Positions 1-7,002 are shown, counted from the stretch's first letter. The stretch: 10,397 bases of DNA from Treponema sp. (GCA_012517645.1 JAAYUR010000014.1:1-10397); one strand, 5' to 3'. Translations and numbers: made by a program. Notes: generated by a model from the letters alone, not told the origin.

Positions 1-612
1 GTGGCCCTCGCGGAGGACCACTACGCCCGGACCTACGGCCAGGCCCCCGCCCCGCCGGGCGCCGGGATCCGGGAACGCCTGGAGCGGATCCTGGACGGCT
101 CCCTGGCGCGGCTGGAGGCCTTCTACGGCCTTCCCTCCCGGGGCCCGGACACGGGAGGAACGGCGGGACTCAAGGCGCGGACCATGGCCGCCCGAGCCGC
201 CGCGATGGATCGGGTCTTCCATTCCCCGGCCCGCTGGAAGGGCATGAGCCCCCTGGAGCGGGGCCTGGCCCGGAGGACCGCCGCGGAAGCCTTCTTCCTG
301 GACCGGCACCAGCAGCTCGTGGACCTGGGGGAGTACCTGGATCCCGCCTACGCGGGGTCCGAGGGTTCGGAGACCTCCCCGGACCGCCTGATCGAGATCG
401 CCCAAAACCTCTGGGACCTGGCCAACCGCCTGGAGGGCGGTGACATCGCCTCCCGCTGCCGGGACTTCCGCAAGGACGTGGTCCTGAGGGTCGGGGCCCC
501 CGTGGACGCGTCCCGCAGGGAGGGCGAGGGAAGCCGGACGGCGGCCCGGCGCGTTCTTTCGGACCTGCATCGAGCCTTCGAGGACCTGGCCTCGAAGCAT
601 TCCGCTCAATAA
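1..612 (+). CDS. Unrecognised protein, possibly cut by the window edge at its N-terminus
   Basis: I do not recognise this protein. The frame is open from the first base, which reads GTG, so that codon may be the start or the gene may continue upstream; no upstream sequence exists to judge a ribosome site. The visible 203 residues are rich in Ala, Arg, Leu and Glu and look mostly alpha-helical. There is no signal peptide, membrane segment or cysteine-rich motif. Basic and acidic residues alternate through the C-terminal third. It ends in TAA and overlaps the convergent protease gene by 7 bp, so the two share 3' ends. It is the only plus-strand gene in the left 10 kb. GC-rich third positions agree with a real coding region. 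No function is proposed. Confidence 0.55.
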   Translation: MALAEDHYARTYGQAPAPPGAGIRERLERILDGSLARLEAFYGLPSRGPDTGGTAGLKARTMAARAAAMDRVFHSPARWKGMSPLERGLARRTAAEAFFLDRHQQLVDLGEYLDPAYAGSEGSETSPDRLIEIAQNLWDLANRLEGGDIASRCRDFRKDVVLRVGAPVDASRREGEGSRTAARRVLSDLHRAFEDLASKHSAQ

Positions 613-1199
613 TACCTTCGGGAGAACTCCGCGCGCATCCGGTCGTCCACCTCCAGGACCGCCCGGCCGGGCTCCATGCGGGGGTACATCAGGGACTCCT
701 CCCGATCCTCGTGGGGCAGCCCGAACATGTGCCCCAGTTCGTGGAGAACCAGGGTCTCCAGGCAGTAGTCCTCGGCCTCCAGGGAGGCCCGGGGCGCCAG
801 GCGCCAGGATATGTTGATCAGGATGTCGGTCTCTTCTATACGCGCACCCCGGCGCCAATTCAGGGCATAGCCCAGACGGTCCGCCTCGAGCCTTGCTCCC
901 GACCGCCCTCGTTCCCGGAAGGGTGGATCGGCTACCCCCAGACTGATCGAATTCCTTCCGTCCCGCGCCGGTCCCCCCTCGTGGTACCCCGCGATCCGGA
1001 GCCCCGTCCCGAACTCCCGGTTCCAGATGGCCAGGCAGTCCCGGATCGCCTCCTCGAAGCCCGGAGGCATGTCGGGCCGGAGGTAGACGGGGATGTCCCG
1101 GTCCAGCCGGACGCGGCGGGGCAGGCAGGAGGAGAGGAGGAGGACCGCCGCCGTTTCCAGAAGACCGAGGGCCGCGGCCCCGGAAATCCGCCTTTTCAT
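606..1199 (-). CDS. Lipoprotein zinc metalloprotease of the metzincin/matrixin type
   Basis: A predicted secreted zinc endopeptidase of 197 residues. Residues 153-163 read HELGHMFGLPH, the full HExxHxxGxxH metzincin motif with three His ligands and the catalytic Glu154. Met171 in the following SLMYP is in the right place for the Met-turn that defines the clan. The N-terminus MKRR plus a hydrophobic stretch ends in LSSC (residues 22-25), a lipobox, so Cys25 would be lipidated and the enzyme anchored outside the cytoplasmic membrane. This signal peptide decides the start at 1199. The frame also has an ATG at 1340, but the extra 47 residues are Pro/Arg/Gly-rich and would bury the signal. No Shine-Dalgarno is visible before 1199; a TATTCT (1206-1211) ends six bases upstream and could be a -10 of a leaderless message. 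The domain is short and lacks obvious accessory domains. The substrate is unknown. Confidence 0.82.
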   Translation of the reverse strand: MKRRISGAAALGLLETAAVLLLSSCLPRRVRLDRDIPVYLRPDMPPGFEEAIRDCLAIWNREFGTGLRIAGYHEGGPARDGRNSISLGVADPPFRERGRSGARLEADRLGYALNWRRGARIEETDILINISWRLAPRASLEAEDYCLETLVLHELGHMFGLPHEDREESLMYPRMEPGRAVLEVDDRMRAEFSRRYY

Positions 1200-1296
1200 G
1201 GGAACAGAATACACCGCGGCAGGGCCGGTCCGCACGCGCGGTTCCGAGAAAATCCGCCCGCCGGCCGGTCCGAAGCGCCGCGGCCTTCGCAGAGAA

Positions 1297-1325
1297 GGTC
1301 CCGGCGCCAGGGAGCCGCCGGGACC
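1297..1325 (-). terminator. Strong 10-bp hairpin downstream of the racemase gene, possible terminator
   Basis: GGTCCCGGCG (1297-1306) and CGCCGGGACC (1316-1325) pair perfectly around a 9-base loop. On the minus strand the hairpin lies 43 bases past the racemase stop and is followed by TTCTCT, a poor U-tract. It could end the amino-acid operon before the protease gene, or only protect a 3' end. The weak U-run keeps confidence low. Confidence 0.4.
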
Positions 1326-1367
1326 GTTCCGCAAGGGCATGAACTGCCTCGGATAGAAAAAAATCCG

Positions 1368-2082
1368 CTAGATCGTCGAGTAGATGTAATTCACCAGGGT
1401 GATGAAGTCGAAGACCGGCAGGCCGGTGCGGGCGCGGATTTCCGCCGCGAAGGGCGGCAGGTCCGTGCATTCCAGCACATACGCCCGGATCGTCGGGTGC
1501 CGCCTGAGCTCGTCCCGGGCCGCCTCGACGACCTCTTCCCGGACGGCCTCGACGTCCAGGTCCTCGTCGGGATTCGTGAAGATCCTGCTCCACTGGGGAC
1601 GGTCCTCGAGCCCGCGGATATGCAGGTTGTCCGTCCTTCGGATGCCCGCGGCCGCCAGATGCTCGGCCTTCAGGGCCGCCTTCTTCGCGGTGATGACGCA
1701 GACCTCCCCCCCCGGCACCGACGATCTTCTGGGCCAGCGGGACCTGCAGCAGGCTCGAGGTGAACACCGGGACGTCCAAGGCGTCCGCCAGCTCGTTCTG
1801 GAAGACTGCGTTGAACCCGCAGCTCGTGGTTATGGCCCGGATCCCTTCCCTGGACATCCTTTTGGCTTCCTCGATCATCGAGGCCAGCACCCCGCGGTCC
1901 GGGTTTTCCAGGATGGTGTGGATATTGGCTCCCTTCACGCGGCAGAACCGCACCGGGAACGCGTACGAAGCGGGATTCGTGCTGTTTCCGATCAGGGACT
2001 CCAGCTGGTCCAGTCCCCTCGGGGCGCTTCCGGCCTCCCAGCATAGAATCCCGATCCGGGGTGTTTCCTGTTCACTAGGCAT
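1368..2082 (-). pseudogene. Asp/Glu (hydantoin) racemase-family protein, split by a frameshift in a G8 run
   Basis: Two frames joined at one point make a 237-residue protein of the Asp/Glu/hydantoin racemase superfamily, cofactor-independent enzymes using two cysteines. The first part starts at ATG 2082 behind a purine-rich GGAGGGGAGAGGG. It carries TTSCGFNAVFQ with Cys88 and the family-like TSSLLQVPLAQKIVG. The second part resumes at GGEVCVITAKKAAL (in frame from GTG 1718) and carries LECTDLPPF with Cys205, then ends at TAG 1368. Both catalytic cysteines are therefore present, one on each side of the break. The break is a run of eight G on the coding strand (1706-1713); with seven G the reading is continuous as IVGAGGEVCVIT. 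As given, the gene cannot make a full enzyme without slippage. It follows the dehydrogenase gene by 80 bp in the same direction. Substrate is not predictable; aspartate, glutamate, hydantoin or maleate-type substrates all occur in the superfamily. Confidence 0.8.
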
Positions 2083-2162
2083 ACTGCCCTCTCCCCTCCG
2101 CCTCCGGGGCCCCGGCGGGACCTCGAAGGCGAGTTATATCTCTCCGCCCGAATCCGTCGACC

Positions 2163-3404
2163 TCACGGGTCGAGCCGGCCGTCCCAGGCTGTCTCCTCCC
2201 GGGTCATGCGGATCCCGCGCTTTCCGAGTTCCCCCATGAAGGCGTCGAAATCGACCTCCCCGGGGCTCACGATGCCCTTCTTGGCAAGCCGGCCGTCCAA
2301 GATCATCTGGGCTCCGATGGAAGCCGGGAACCCCACGGTCCTCTGCATCGCGGTGAACCCCGTCGAAAGGTCGCGTCGGTCGACGATCTGGTATACCACC
2401 CGAACCGGCCGACCGTTCTTAAGGCCCCTCGCGTCCGTCCGGATAAGGGCCAGGTCGCGCTCCCCGGGACCGTACGAGAACTGTTCCTGCCTGCCCAGCA
2501 GCGCCGCGCAGAAGGCGGTGGGCGCCACCTTGACGTCTCCGACCGGGATGGGCTCGTCCGACAGGAATCCGCACTTGGCCATGACGCTCCAGAACGCGGC
2601 GTGCCCCGGCCAGCGGCAGATGTACCGGCCCATGCTCTTCACGGTTCCGCGGATTTTAAAGAGTTCCGCGTAGTGTCCGCTGTCCCCGTTCGGGAAGCAT
2701 TCCAGGGGGCCTCCCAACTCGGGCAGGTCGAGGATGTGGGTGTTTTGGGGAGCGAACATCTCGTCCGCCGGCACCGCCACGTCCTTCCCCCCGCGGATGA
2801 CCTTGGCGGGACGCAGGTACGAACGCATGACTCCGATGATGGACCAGGTGAACTTGTACCGGATGGGATTGTTCGCGGAATCCGGGGCCGGGAAGCCGGC
2901 TCCGTAGGAATGGAAAGCGTGGACTTCGTCCAGCTCGCCCAGGGTCTTCCGCCCGAGCACCAGGTCGATGCCCGGATCCATCCCGAACTCCTCCAGGATG
3001 GTCCGTCCCTTGGCCTTCATCACCGAGTCGATGTCCTTCAACTCGAGGAGCTGGGCCGCCCTCCGTTCGGGATTCTGTTCTCCGGGGTTGGCCAGGTACA
3101 TGGTGGACACGAGGTTTACGCCCAGCTCCGCGGCCAGGCGGGCTACGGAAAGGGCGAAGAGCCCGGGCAAGAGCTCCACCACCACATCCGCCCCCCTCAT
3201 GACCGCGGCAAGCTCCTCCCGCTTGGTCGCGTCCACCCGGACGCCCTTCACCCGCGGGTCTCCCAGGGCCCGGATGGTTTCGGGTATCCCGGCGATATTG
3301 TCGGCTACGACGATTTCCGAGATTCCGGGGGCGGACATCAGATCGGCAAGGCTCGCCCTGCCCTGCATGCCGTACCCCAGCTGTACAACCTTCATTCCGC
3401 TCAT
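2163..3404 (-). CDS. Saccharopine dehydrogenase / lysine dehydrogenase family oxidoreductase
   Basis: A 413-residue NAD(P)-dependent dehydrogenase of the saccharopine reductase / lysine 6-dehydrogenase family. Residues 4-15 are a beta strand and GYGMQG, a GxGxxG dinucleotide-binding loop. An acidic residue (Asp35 in IVVADN) at the end of the second strand favours NAD(H) over NADP(H). About residues 1-130 form the Rossmann domain; the rest fits the family's C-terminal catalytic domain, and the length is typical. The start at ATG 3404 is supported by AAGGAGG seven bases upstream; an ATG three codons later is less well placed. Its ATG overlaps the stop of the preceding dehydrogenase gene (ATGA), so translation is probably coupled. 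Known members oxidise saccharopine or the epsilon-amino group of lysine. The exact substrate cannot be read from sequence. Confidence 0.85.
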   Translation of the reverse strand: MSGMKVVQLGYGMQGRASLADLMSAPGISEIVVADNIAGIPETIRALGDPRVKGVRVDATKREELAAVMRGADVVVELLPGLFALSVARLAAELGVNLVSTMYLANPGEQNPERRAAQLLELKDIDSVMKAKGRTILEEFGMDPGIDLVLGRKTLGELDEVHAFHSYGAGFPAPDSANNPIRYKFTWSIIGVMRSYLRPAKVIRGGKDVAVPADEMFAPQNTHILDLPELGGPLECFPNGDSGHYAELFKIRGTVKSMGRYICRWPGHAAFWSVMAKCGFLSDEPIPVGDVKVAPTAFCAALLGRQEQFSYGPGERDLALIRTDARGLKNGRPVRVVYQIVDRRDLSTGFTAMQRTVGFPASIGAQMILDGRLAKKGIVSPGEVDFDAFMGELGKRGIRMTREETAWDGRLDP

Positions 3405-4540
3405 CGGGAACCTCCTTCGGGGGACGATAGATCGGGAATATCCTCGGGTTTCCTGTAGGGGCGGCCCTGCTTGAGCCCGGTCTCCTCCAGGGTCAGGATC
3501 CCTTCATGGCAGGTGAGCCCCCGCCGCAGGTGCGGGTTCTCCCTCAGGGCCCGGATCGGTCCCTTGTTCGCCAGCTGCAGCGCGTAGGGCAGCGTCGCGG
3601 AGGCCAGTGACGCGGTGGCCGTGCGCGCGAAGGCCGAGGGGATGTTGTCCACGCAGTAGTGCAGGATGCCTTCCTCCCGGTAGATCGGGTCGTCGTGGCT
3701 TGTGGCGCGGCAGGTCTCGATCGCCCCGGCTTCGTCGCAGGATACGTCCACGATCAGGGCGGAAGGCTTCATGAGCCGGAGCATCTCCCGGGTCACCAGG
3801 TGGTCTTTCCGCGCCTTGGGCCACAGAATGCAGTTGACCAGGACGTCGGAACGCTCCAGGCACTTCTGCAGGTTCTCCCGGTTCGAGTACAGGAGCTCCA
3901 CGTTGTTCGGAAGGCGGTGTTTGACGGATTCCATCCGCTCCACGGAGACGTCCAGGATCGTCACCCGGTTTCCCAGGGCCGCCGCCAGCTCCGCCGCCCC
4001 GAACCCCGCGTTGCCCGCGCCGATGATGGCGACCTCGGGGGTGCGGATCCCGCTGACCCGGGTCAGCATGAGCCCTCCTCCCCCGTACAGGCTTTGGACG
4101 TACTGGCAGGCCATGAGGAAACCGCCCTTGCCGGCCAGTTCGCTCATGGGCCGAAGCAGGGGGAAGGCCCCGGTGTCGTCCGTGATATCCTCGTAGGCGA
4201 TCGCCGTGCAGCCGGATTCCAGGAGGGCGTCCGTCATCTCCCGGTGGGCGTTGGAATGCAGGTAGGTGAAGACGGTCAGGCCCCTGCGCAGGAAGCGGTA
4301 TTCGGGCGGAAGGATCTCCTTGACTTTATATAGAAGCTCGCAGTCCCGGAACACCGTATCCCGGTCGGAGATCAAGGCTCCGGCCCGCTCGAACTCATCG
4401 TCGGGTATGAGGCTGCCCTGGCCCGCCCCGCCTTCCACCAGCACCCTATGGCCGTTCCGGACGAGTTCCGACACGGTCGCCGGCGTCGCGGCGCAGCGGT
4501 ATTCGTTGTTCTTGATTTCCTTGGGAATGCCGATGACCAT
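3401..4540 (-). CDS. Alanine dehydrogenase-family (Ald/PNT) amino acid or opine dehydrogenase
   Basis: A 379-residue protein of the Ald/transhydrogenase family, close to the usual length of alanine dehydrogenase. The start MVIGIPKEIKNNEYR is the family N-terminus, with Arg15. Lys74 in LYKVKE and His95 in TYLHSNAH match the pyruvate-binding and catalytic residues, and Asp269 in DVSCDEAG fits the catalytic Asp. GAGNAGFG (174-181) is the NAD loop. The segment HYCVDNIPSAFARTAT (295-310) followed by ATLPYALQLANKG is Ald-like. However, NCILWPKARKDHL, DVSCD and VDNIPS recall N5-(carboxyethyl)ornithine synthase and lysine-ketoglutarate reductase relatives, so the reaction may be opine formation or cleavage instead of alanine deamination. 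ATG 4540 is chosen because GGAGG lies nine bases upstream; the open frame runs back to 4840 but that extension is antiporter DNA in another frame. It overlaps the next gene by ATGA and follows the antiporter by 149 bp. Confidence 0.86.
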   Translation of the reverse strand: MVIGIPKEIKNNEYRCAATPATVSELVRNGHRVLVEGGAGQGSLIPDDEFERAGALISDRDTVFRDCELLYKVKEILPPEYRFLRRGLTVFTYLHSNAHREMTDALLESGCTAIAYEDITDDTGAFPLLRPMSELAGKGGFLMACQYVQSLYGGGGLMLTRVSGIRTPEVAIIGAGNAGFGAAELAAALGNRVTILDVSVERMESVKHRLPNNVELLYSNRENLQKCLERSDVLVNCILWPKARKDHLVTREMLRLMKPSALIVDVSCDEAGAIETCRATSHDDPIYREEGILHYCVDNIPSAFARTATASLASATLPYALQLANKGPIRALRENPHLRRGLTCHEGILTLEETGLKQGRPYRKPEDIPDLSSPEGGSR

Positions 4541-4570
4541 GAGAAATCCTCCAGTCGGGGTCAAGAGACG

Positions 4571-4604
4571 GAGGGGACCCGGCCGCGGGCGGTCGGGGCC
4601 CCTC
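4571..4604 (-). other. Hairpin in the antiporter-dehydrogenase spacer, near the ald-like start
   Basis: GAGGGG (4571-4576) pairs with CCCCTC (4599-4604), and inner CCC/GGG can extend the stem after a mismatch. It lies 31 bases upstream of the dehydrogenase ATG and has no U-tract. It may affect mRNA stability or access to the ribosome site. Confidence 0.3.
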
Positions 4605-4642
4605 GAAAAGAACGTCGACTCTCGGCGGCTTGGGTTCAGCGC

Positions 4643-4669
4643 GCCCGGCAGGCCGCTCGCTTGCCGGGC
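4643..4669 (-). other. Perfect 8-bp inverted repeat just after the antiporter gene
   Basis: GCCCGGCA (4643-4650) and TGCCGGGC (4662-4669) form an 8-bp stem with an 11-base loop, 20 bases past the antiporter stop. No run of T follows on the minus strand, so it is more likely an mRNA stabiliser or partial attenuator than a full terminator. Confidence 0.35.
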
Positions 4670-4689
4670 GACCCGTCCGCCCGGGAACG

Positions 4690-6072
4690 TCAGACCAGGA
4701 CGATCCCGATGACCCCGAAGAGCACCGCCGAGATCACCGCGGCCGTAAGAGCGTAGGGTATCTGGGTGGTGACGTGGTCCATGTGATCCGAACCGGCGCC
4801 GAAGGAGGATAGACAGGTGGTGTCCGACACGGGGGAGCAATGGTCGCCGAAGCAGCCTCCGCCGACGATCGCCCCGATCGAGACCAGGACCAGGGTGGAA
4901 ACCGTGTTCCCCGAGAGATTCATGGCCAGGGGCATGACAAAGGGCGTCAGGATGGCGTAGGTTCCCCAGGAGGTGCCCGTGAAGAAGGAGATCAAAGCGC
5001 CCGCCAGGAAGGTCGCCAGGGGGAGCAGGGCGGGGGTCATCCAGGACTTGGCCATCTCGAAGATGAACTTTTGGGCTCCCAGGGCCTTGGAGATGTCGTT
5101 GATGCAGTACGCCAAGGCCAGAATCATGATCGCGGGCATGACGGCCTTGATGCCCCGGGTCGCGGTGTCCATGAAGTCCTTGACGCTCTTGAAATACCCG
5201 CCGATCGTAAGGGCGACGGCCTGGTACATGACGGCCGCGAAGAAGGCCTCCAGGGTCTTGGTGCTCTTCAAGAAGATGAAGGTCCCCAAGGCTATCCCGA
5301 TGACGATCAATACCGGAATGAAGAGGAAGACGACCAGGTTGGGAGTCTTGCCCTCGGCGGCGGTGATCTGGTCCATCTCGACTCCGGACAGCGGAGTGGC
5401 TCCGTCCCGGATGACCTTCCCTTCCTTGAGCGCCCGTTCCTCGGCTTTCCGCATGGGGCCGAAATTCGGGATGATCTGGTAGGCGATCAAGCCGGCCAGG
5501 ACGACGGTCAGGATACCGTAGAAGTTGAAGGGAATGGACCGGACGAAGGCGTCCATTCCGGCCTCGGCGTTCTGGATGGGCCCGTAGCCCTTTAAGAGGC
5601 CGGCGATGTAGACCGCCCAGGCGGACAGCGGGATGATCGTGCAGACCGGGGCGCTGCCGGAGTCCAGTTCGTAGGCCAGCATTTCCCGGGAAACCTTGTA
5701 CTTATCCGTCAGAGGCCGGGCGATGGGCCCGCTGAAGAGGGGGGAAAAGTAGTCGCTGAAGAAGATCAGGACGCCCATGACCCAGCCTACGCCCGAAGCT
5801 TGCCTACGGGTCTTGATACTCTTCGATGCGACTTCCGCGAAGGCGGAGATCACGCCGGCCTTGAAATAGAAGGCTATCATGATCCCGATGGCGATCTCGA
5901 TCATGACCACCCAGATGAAGTCCGCGTTCCCCAGCGCGTGCTGGAAGAGCTTCGACAGCCCCGTAGCAGGGTCGAAGCCCGCGATCATCACCCCGCTGAT
6001 ACAGCCGATGATCAGCGCGATGATGGCATCCTTGGTCGCGAACGCCAGAACCAGGGTGAGTACGACGGGCAA
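4690..6072 (-). CDS. NhaC-family Na+/H+ antiporter (Na+-coupled transporter)
   Basis: A polytopic inner-membrane transporter of the NhaC family with about 11-12 hydrophobic segments over 460 residues. FFTGTSWGT (363-371) and GDHCSPVSDTTCLSS (409-423) followed by GAGSDHMDHVTTQIPYAL are the family's conserved C-terminal signatures. Some family members exchange organic acids, such as malate and lactate, or amino acids, so the cargo may be the operon's substrate. The frame opens at TTG 6072, but the coding sense extends upstream as KGIISLL, a usual NhaC N-terminus, to a stop at 6123-6121. No ATG or GTG occurs in that stretch. Instead a fine SD (AAGGAGG, 6116-6122) and ATG (6107) sit one base out of frame. 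One extra base near CAAAGGG (about 6085-6093) would give M-E-G-I-A-Q-(K/R)-G-I-I-S-L-L. Either that base is missing, or TTG/CTG is used poorly. It is the first structural gene after the operator. Confidence 0.87.
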   Translation of the reverse strand: MPVVLTLVLAFATKDAIIALIIGCISGVMIAGFDPATGLSKLFQHALGNADFIWVVMIEIAIGIMIAFYFKAGVISAFAEVASKSIKTRRQASGVGWVMGVLIFFSDYFSPLFSGPIARPLTDKYKVSREMLAYELDSGSAPVCTIIPLSAWAVYIAGLLKGYGPIQNAEAGMDAFVRSIPFNFYGILTVVLAGLIAYQIIPNFGPMRKAEERALKEGKVIRDGATPLSGVEMDQITAAEGKTPNLVVFLFIPVLIVIGIALGTFIFLKSTKTLEAFFAAVMYQAVALTIGGYFKSVKDFMDTATRGIKAVMPAIMILALAYCINDISKALGAQKFIFEMAKSWMTPALLPLATFLAGALISFFTGTSWGTYAILTPFVMPLAMNLSGNTVSTLVLVSIGAIVGGGCFGDHCSPVSDTTCLSSFGAGSDHMDHVTTQIPYALTAAVISAVLFGVIGIVLV

Positions 6073-6104
6073 CAGCGAGATGATTCCCTTTGCGCTATAC
6101 CTTC

Positions 6105-6122
6105 CATGCTCAGGTCCTCCTT
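6105..6122 (-). promoter_or_regulatory. Shine-Dalgarno and ATG out of frame with the antiporter
   Basis: AAGGAGG (6116-6122) stands eight bases before ATG (6107-6105), the best start site in the cluster. Its frame reads MEGIAQRESSRCCPS and stops after 31 codons. The antiporter frame is shifted by one base. This pair is almost certainly the intended antiporter start. Confidence 0.65.
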
Positions 6123-6127
6123 AGGGG

Positions 6128-6169
6128 ATTTATACATACTTTGATGTATACATCTAAGTATGTATAAAT
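6128..6169. promoter_or_regulatory. Twin operator: 42-bp near-perfect palindrome, likely GntR-family binding site
   Basis: Of 21 symmetric pairs, 20 match; only 6142/6155 fails. The palindrome resolves into two copies of TATACAT-N6-ATGTATA, at 6131-6150 and 6147-6166, sharing four bases and centred 16 bp apart. The middle is GATGTATACATC. It starts three bases downstream of the -10 hexamer, so a bound dimer would block transcription initiation. GT-AC cores are common in FadR/FCD-type operators. The adjacent FCD regulator is the natural ligand, though this is inference. No U-run follows, so it is not a terminator. Confidence 0.75.
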
Positions 6170-6171
6170 GC

Positions 6172-6199
6172 ATTTTACATCACCCTGTAACCCTGTCAA
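6172..6199 (-). promoter_or_regulatory. Sigma-70 promoter of the antiporter-dehydrogenase operon
   Basis: On the minus strand TTGACA (6199-6194), a perfect -35, is followed after 16 bases by TAAAAT (6177-6172), five of six bases of the -10 consensus. Transcription would start near 6165, inside the palindromic operator, leaving a leader of about 58 bases before the SD-linked ATG. It lies between the regulator's stop and the operon, so structural genes can be transcribed separately from the regulator. Confidence 0.72.
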
Positions 6200-6206
6200 G
6201 AGAAAT

Positions 6207-6854
6207 TCAATATCCGAACAGCAGCTTTTCGAAGGTGTTCTGGATGTGTTCCCGCATGAGCCGCTCCGCCGTCTCCGGCGACCTCGAGCGGATCGCGGCG
6301 AGTATCGCCTTATGCTGGGCGGGGGTCATCTGGGGCGGCATGTCCTTGTGCCGGTTGAGATTGTAGAAGCTGTCGAAATAGAAGATGTACAGGTTCGACC
6401 GCCAGAAGATGGAGGAGCACCAGGTTTCCAGGTACAGGTTATGGGAAGCCCGGGAGATCCCGGTATGGAACGCCCGGTTGATCTGGGCTGTAAGGTCCTT
6501 GTTCCGATCCTTGAGAGCCTGCTCTTCCGGAAGGAGAACCTTCTCCAGCTCCGCGAGTTCTTCCTCCGCGGCTTTTTCCGCGGCCAGGGCGGCGGCCTTA
6601 CCCTCCACCGCCATCCGGGCGCGGAATACCTGCTCCGCGTCCTCCGGCGTGGGCTGGGGTATGAAGCAGCCCTTCTTGGGCATCCGGCTCAGGAAGCCCT
6701 CGGCCACCAATCGGCCGATCGCCCGGCCCACGGGGGTCCGGCTCATCCCAAGGCTCTTGGCGAGCTCCACTTCGAGCAGGAAATCCCCCGGTTTGTAGTG
6801 CCCGGCCAGGATCAAGTGCACGATTTTACGGTATGCGGATTCTTCTGCTGTCAT
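6207..6854 (-). CDS. GntR-family transcriptional regulator, FadR/FCD subfamily
   Basis: A 215-residue DNA-binding regulator. Residues 6-66 form the GntR winged helix, with LEVELAKSLGMSRTPVGRAI as the helix-turn-helix and a wing ending in KKGCFI. Residues about 73-210 form the helical FCD ligand domain. The expected metal/ligand positions are Asn126, His130 (NRAFH), His181 (AQHKAIL) and His203 (REHI); the first is normally Asp, so metal binding may be altered. Such regulators usually sense organic or amino acids and repress a neighbouring catabolic operon. ATG 6854 has an AGGG six bases upstream; the frame also reaches a TTG at 6875, which I consider less likely. It precedes the antiporter by about 100 bp, in the same direction, with the operon promoter and twin operator between them. 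Confidence 0.9.
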   Translation of the reverse strand: MTAEESAYRKIVHLILAGHYKPGDFLLEVELAKSLGMSRTPVGRAIGRLVAEGFLSRMPKKGCFIPQPTPEDAEQVFRARMAVEGKAAALAAEKAAEEELAELEKVLLPEEQALKDRNKDLTAQINRAFHTGISRASHNLYLETWCSSIFWRSNLYIFYFDSFYNLNRHKDMPPQMTPAQHKAILAAIRSRSPETAERLMREHIQNTFEKLLFGY

Positions 6855-7002
6855 GATATCCCTGCGCTGACTCAAAGTCTTGTCGATAAAAAATCATCTT
6901 GACTCATACAAACATTCCGGCGCGGTATTGTCCAGTACGTACGGACCCTGCGCGGTCGGGCCGCCTCGGATCTCGGTGCATCCTCCGCACTCGGAACCAG
7001 GC

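Noticed and set aside
1223..1272. Direct repeat GGCCGGTCCG at 1223-1232 and 1263-1272
   Set aside because: Ten bases of G and C rich sequence repeated at 40-bp spacing is plausible by chance in this composition.
1350..1367. CGGAT...ATCCG hairpin with seven T right after the racemase stop
   Set aside because: The T-run is in the loop, not after the stem, so it does not make an intrinsic terminator.
711..1763. 350-codon plus-strand open frame
   Set aside because: It lies antisense to the metzincin motif and the racemase C-terminal half, with shadow-like Arg/Pro/Gly composition.
1..2082. A stop-free minus-strand frame of 694 codons from the racemase ATG to the window edge
   Set aside because: After the G8 run this frame leaves the racemase and runs out of frame through the protease gene and antisense to the first gene. 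Its translation is Arg/Gly/Pro-rich, as expected for an off-frame in GC-rich DNA.
6930..6946. GTCC-a-GTACGTAC-GGAC inverted repeat in the 148-bp gap between the c-di-GMP gene and gntR
   Set aside because: It has a bulge, no T-run and no clear promoter nearby; too weak to call as operator or terminator. I saw no other feature in this gap.
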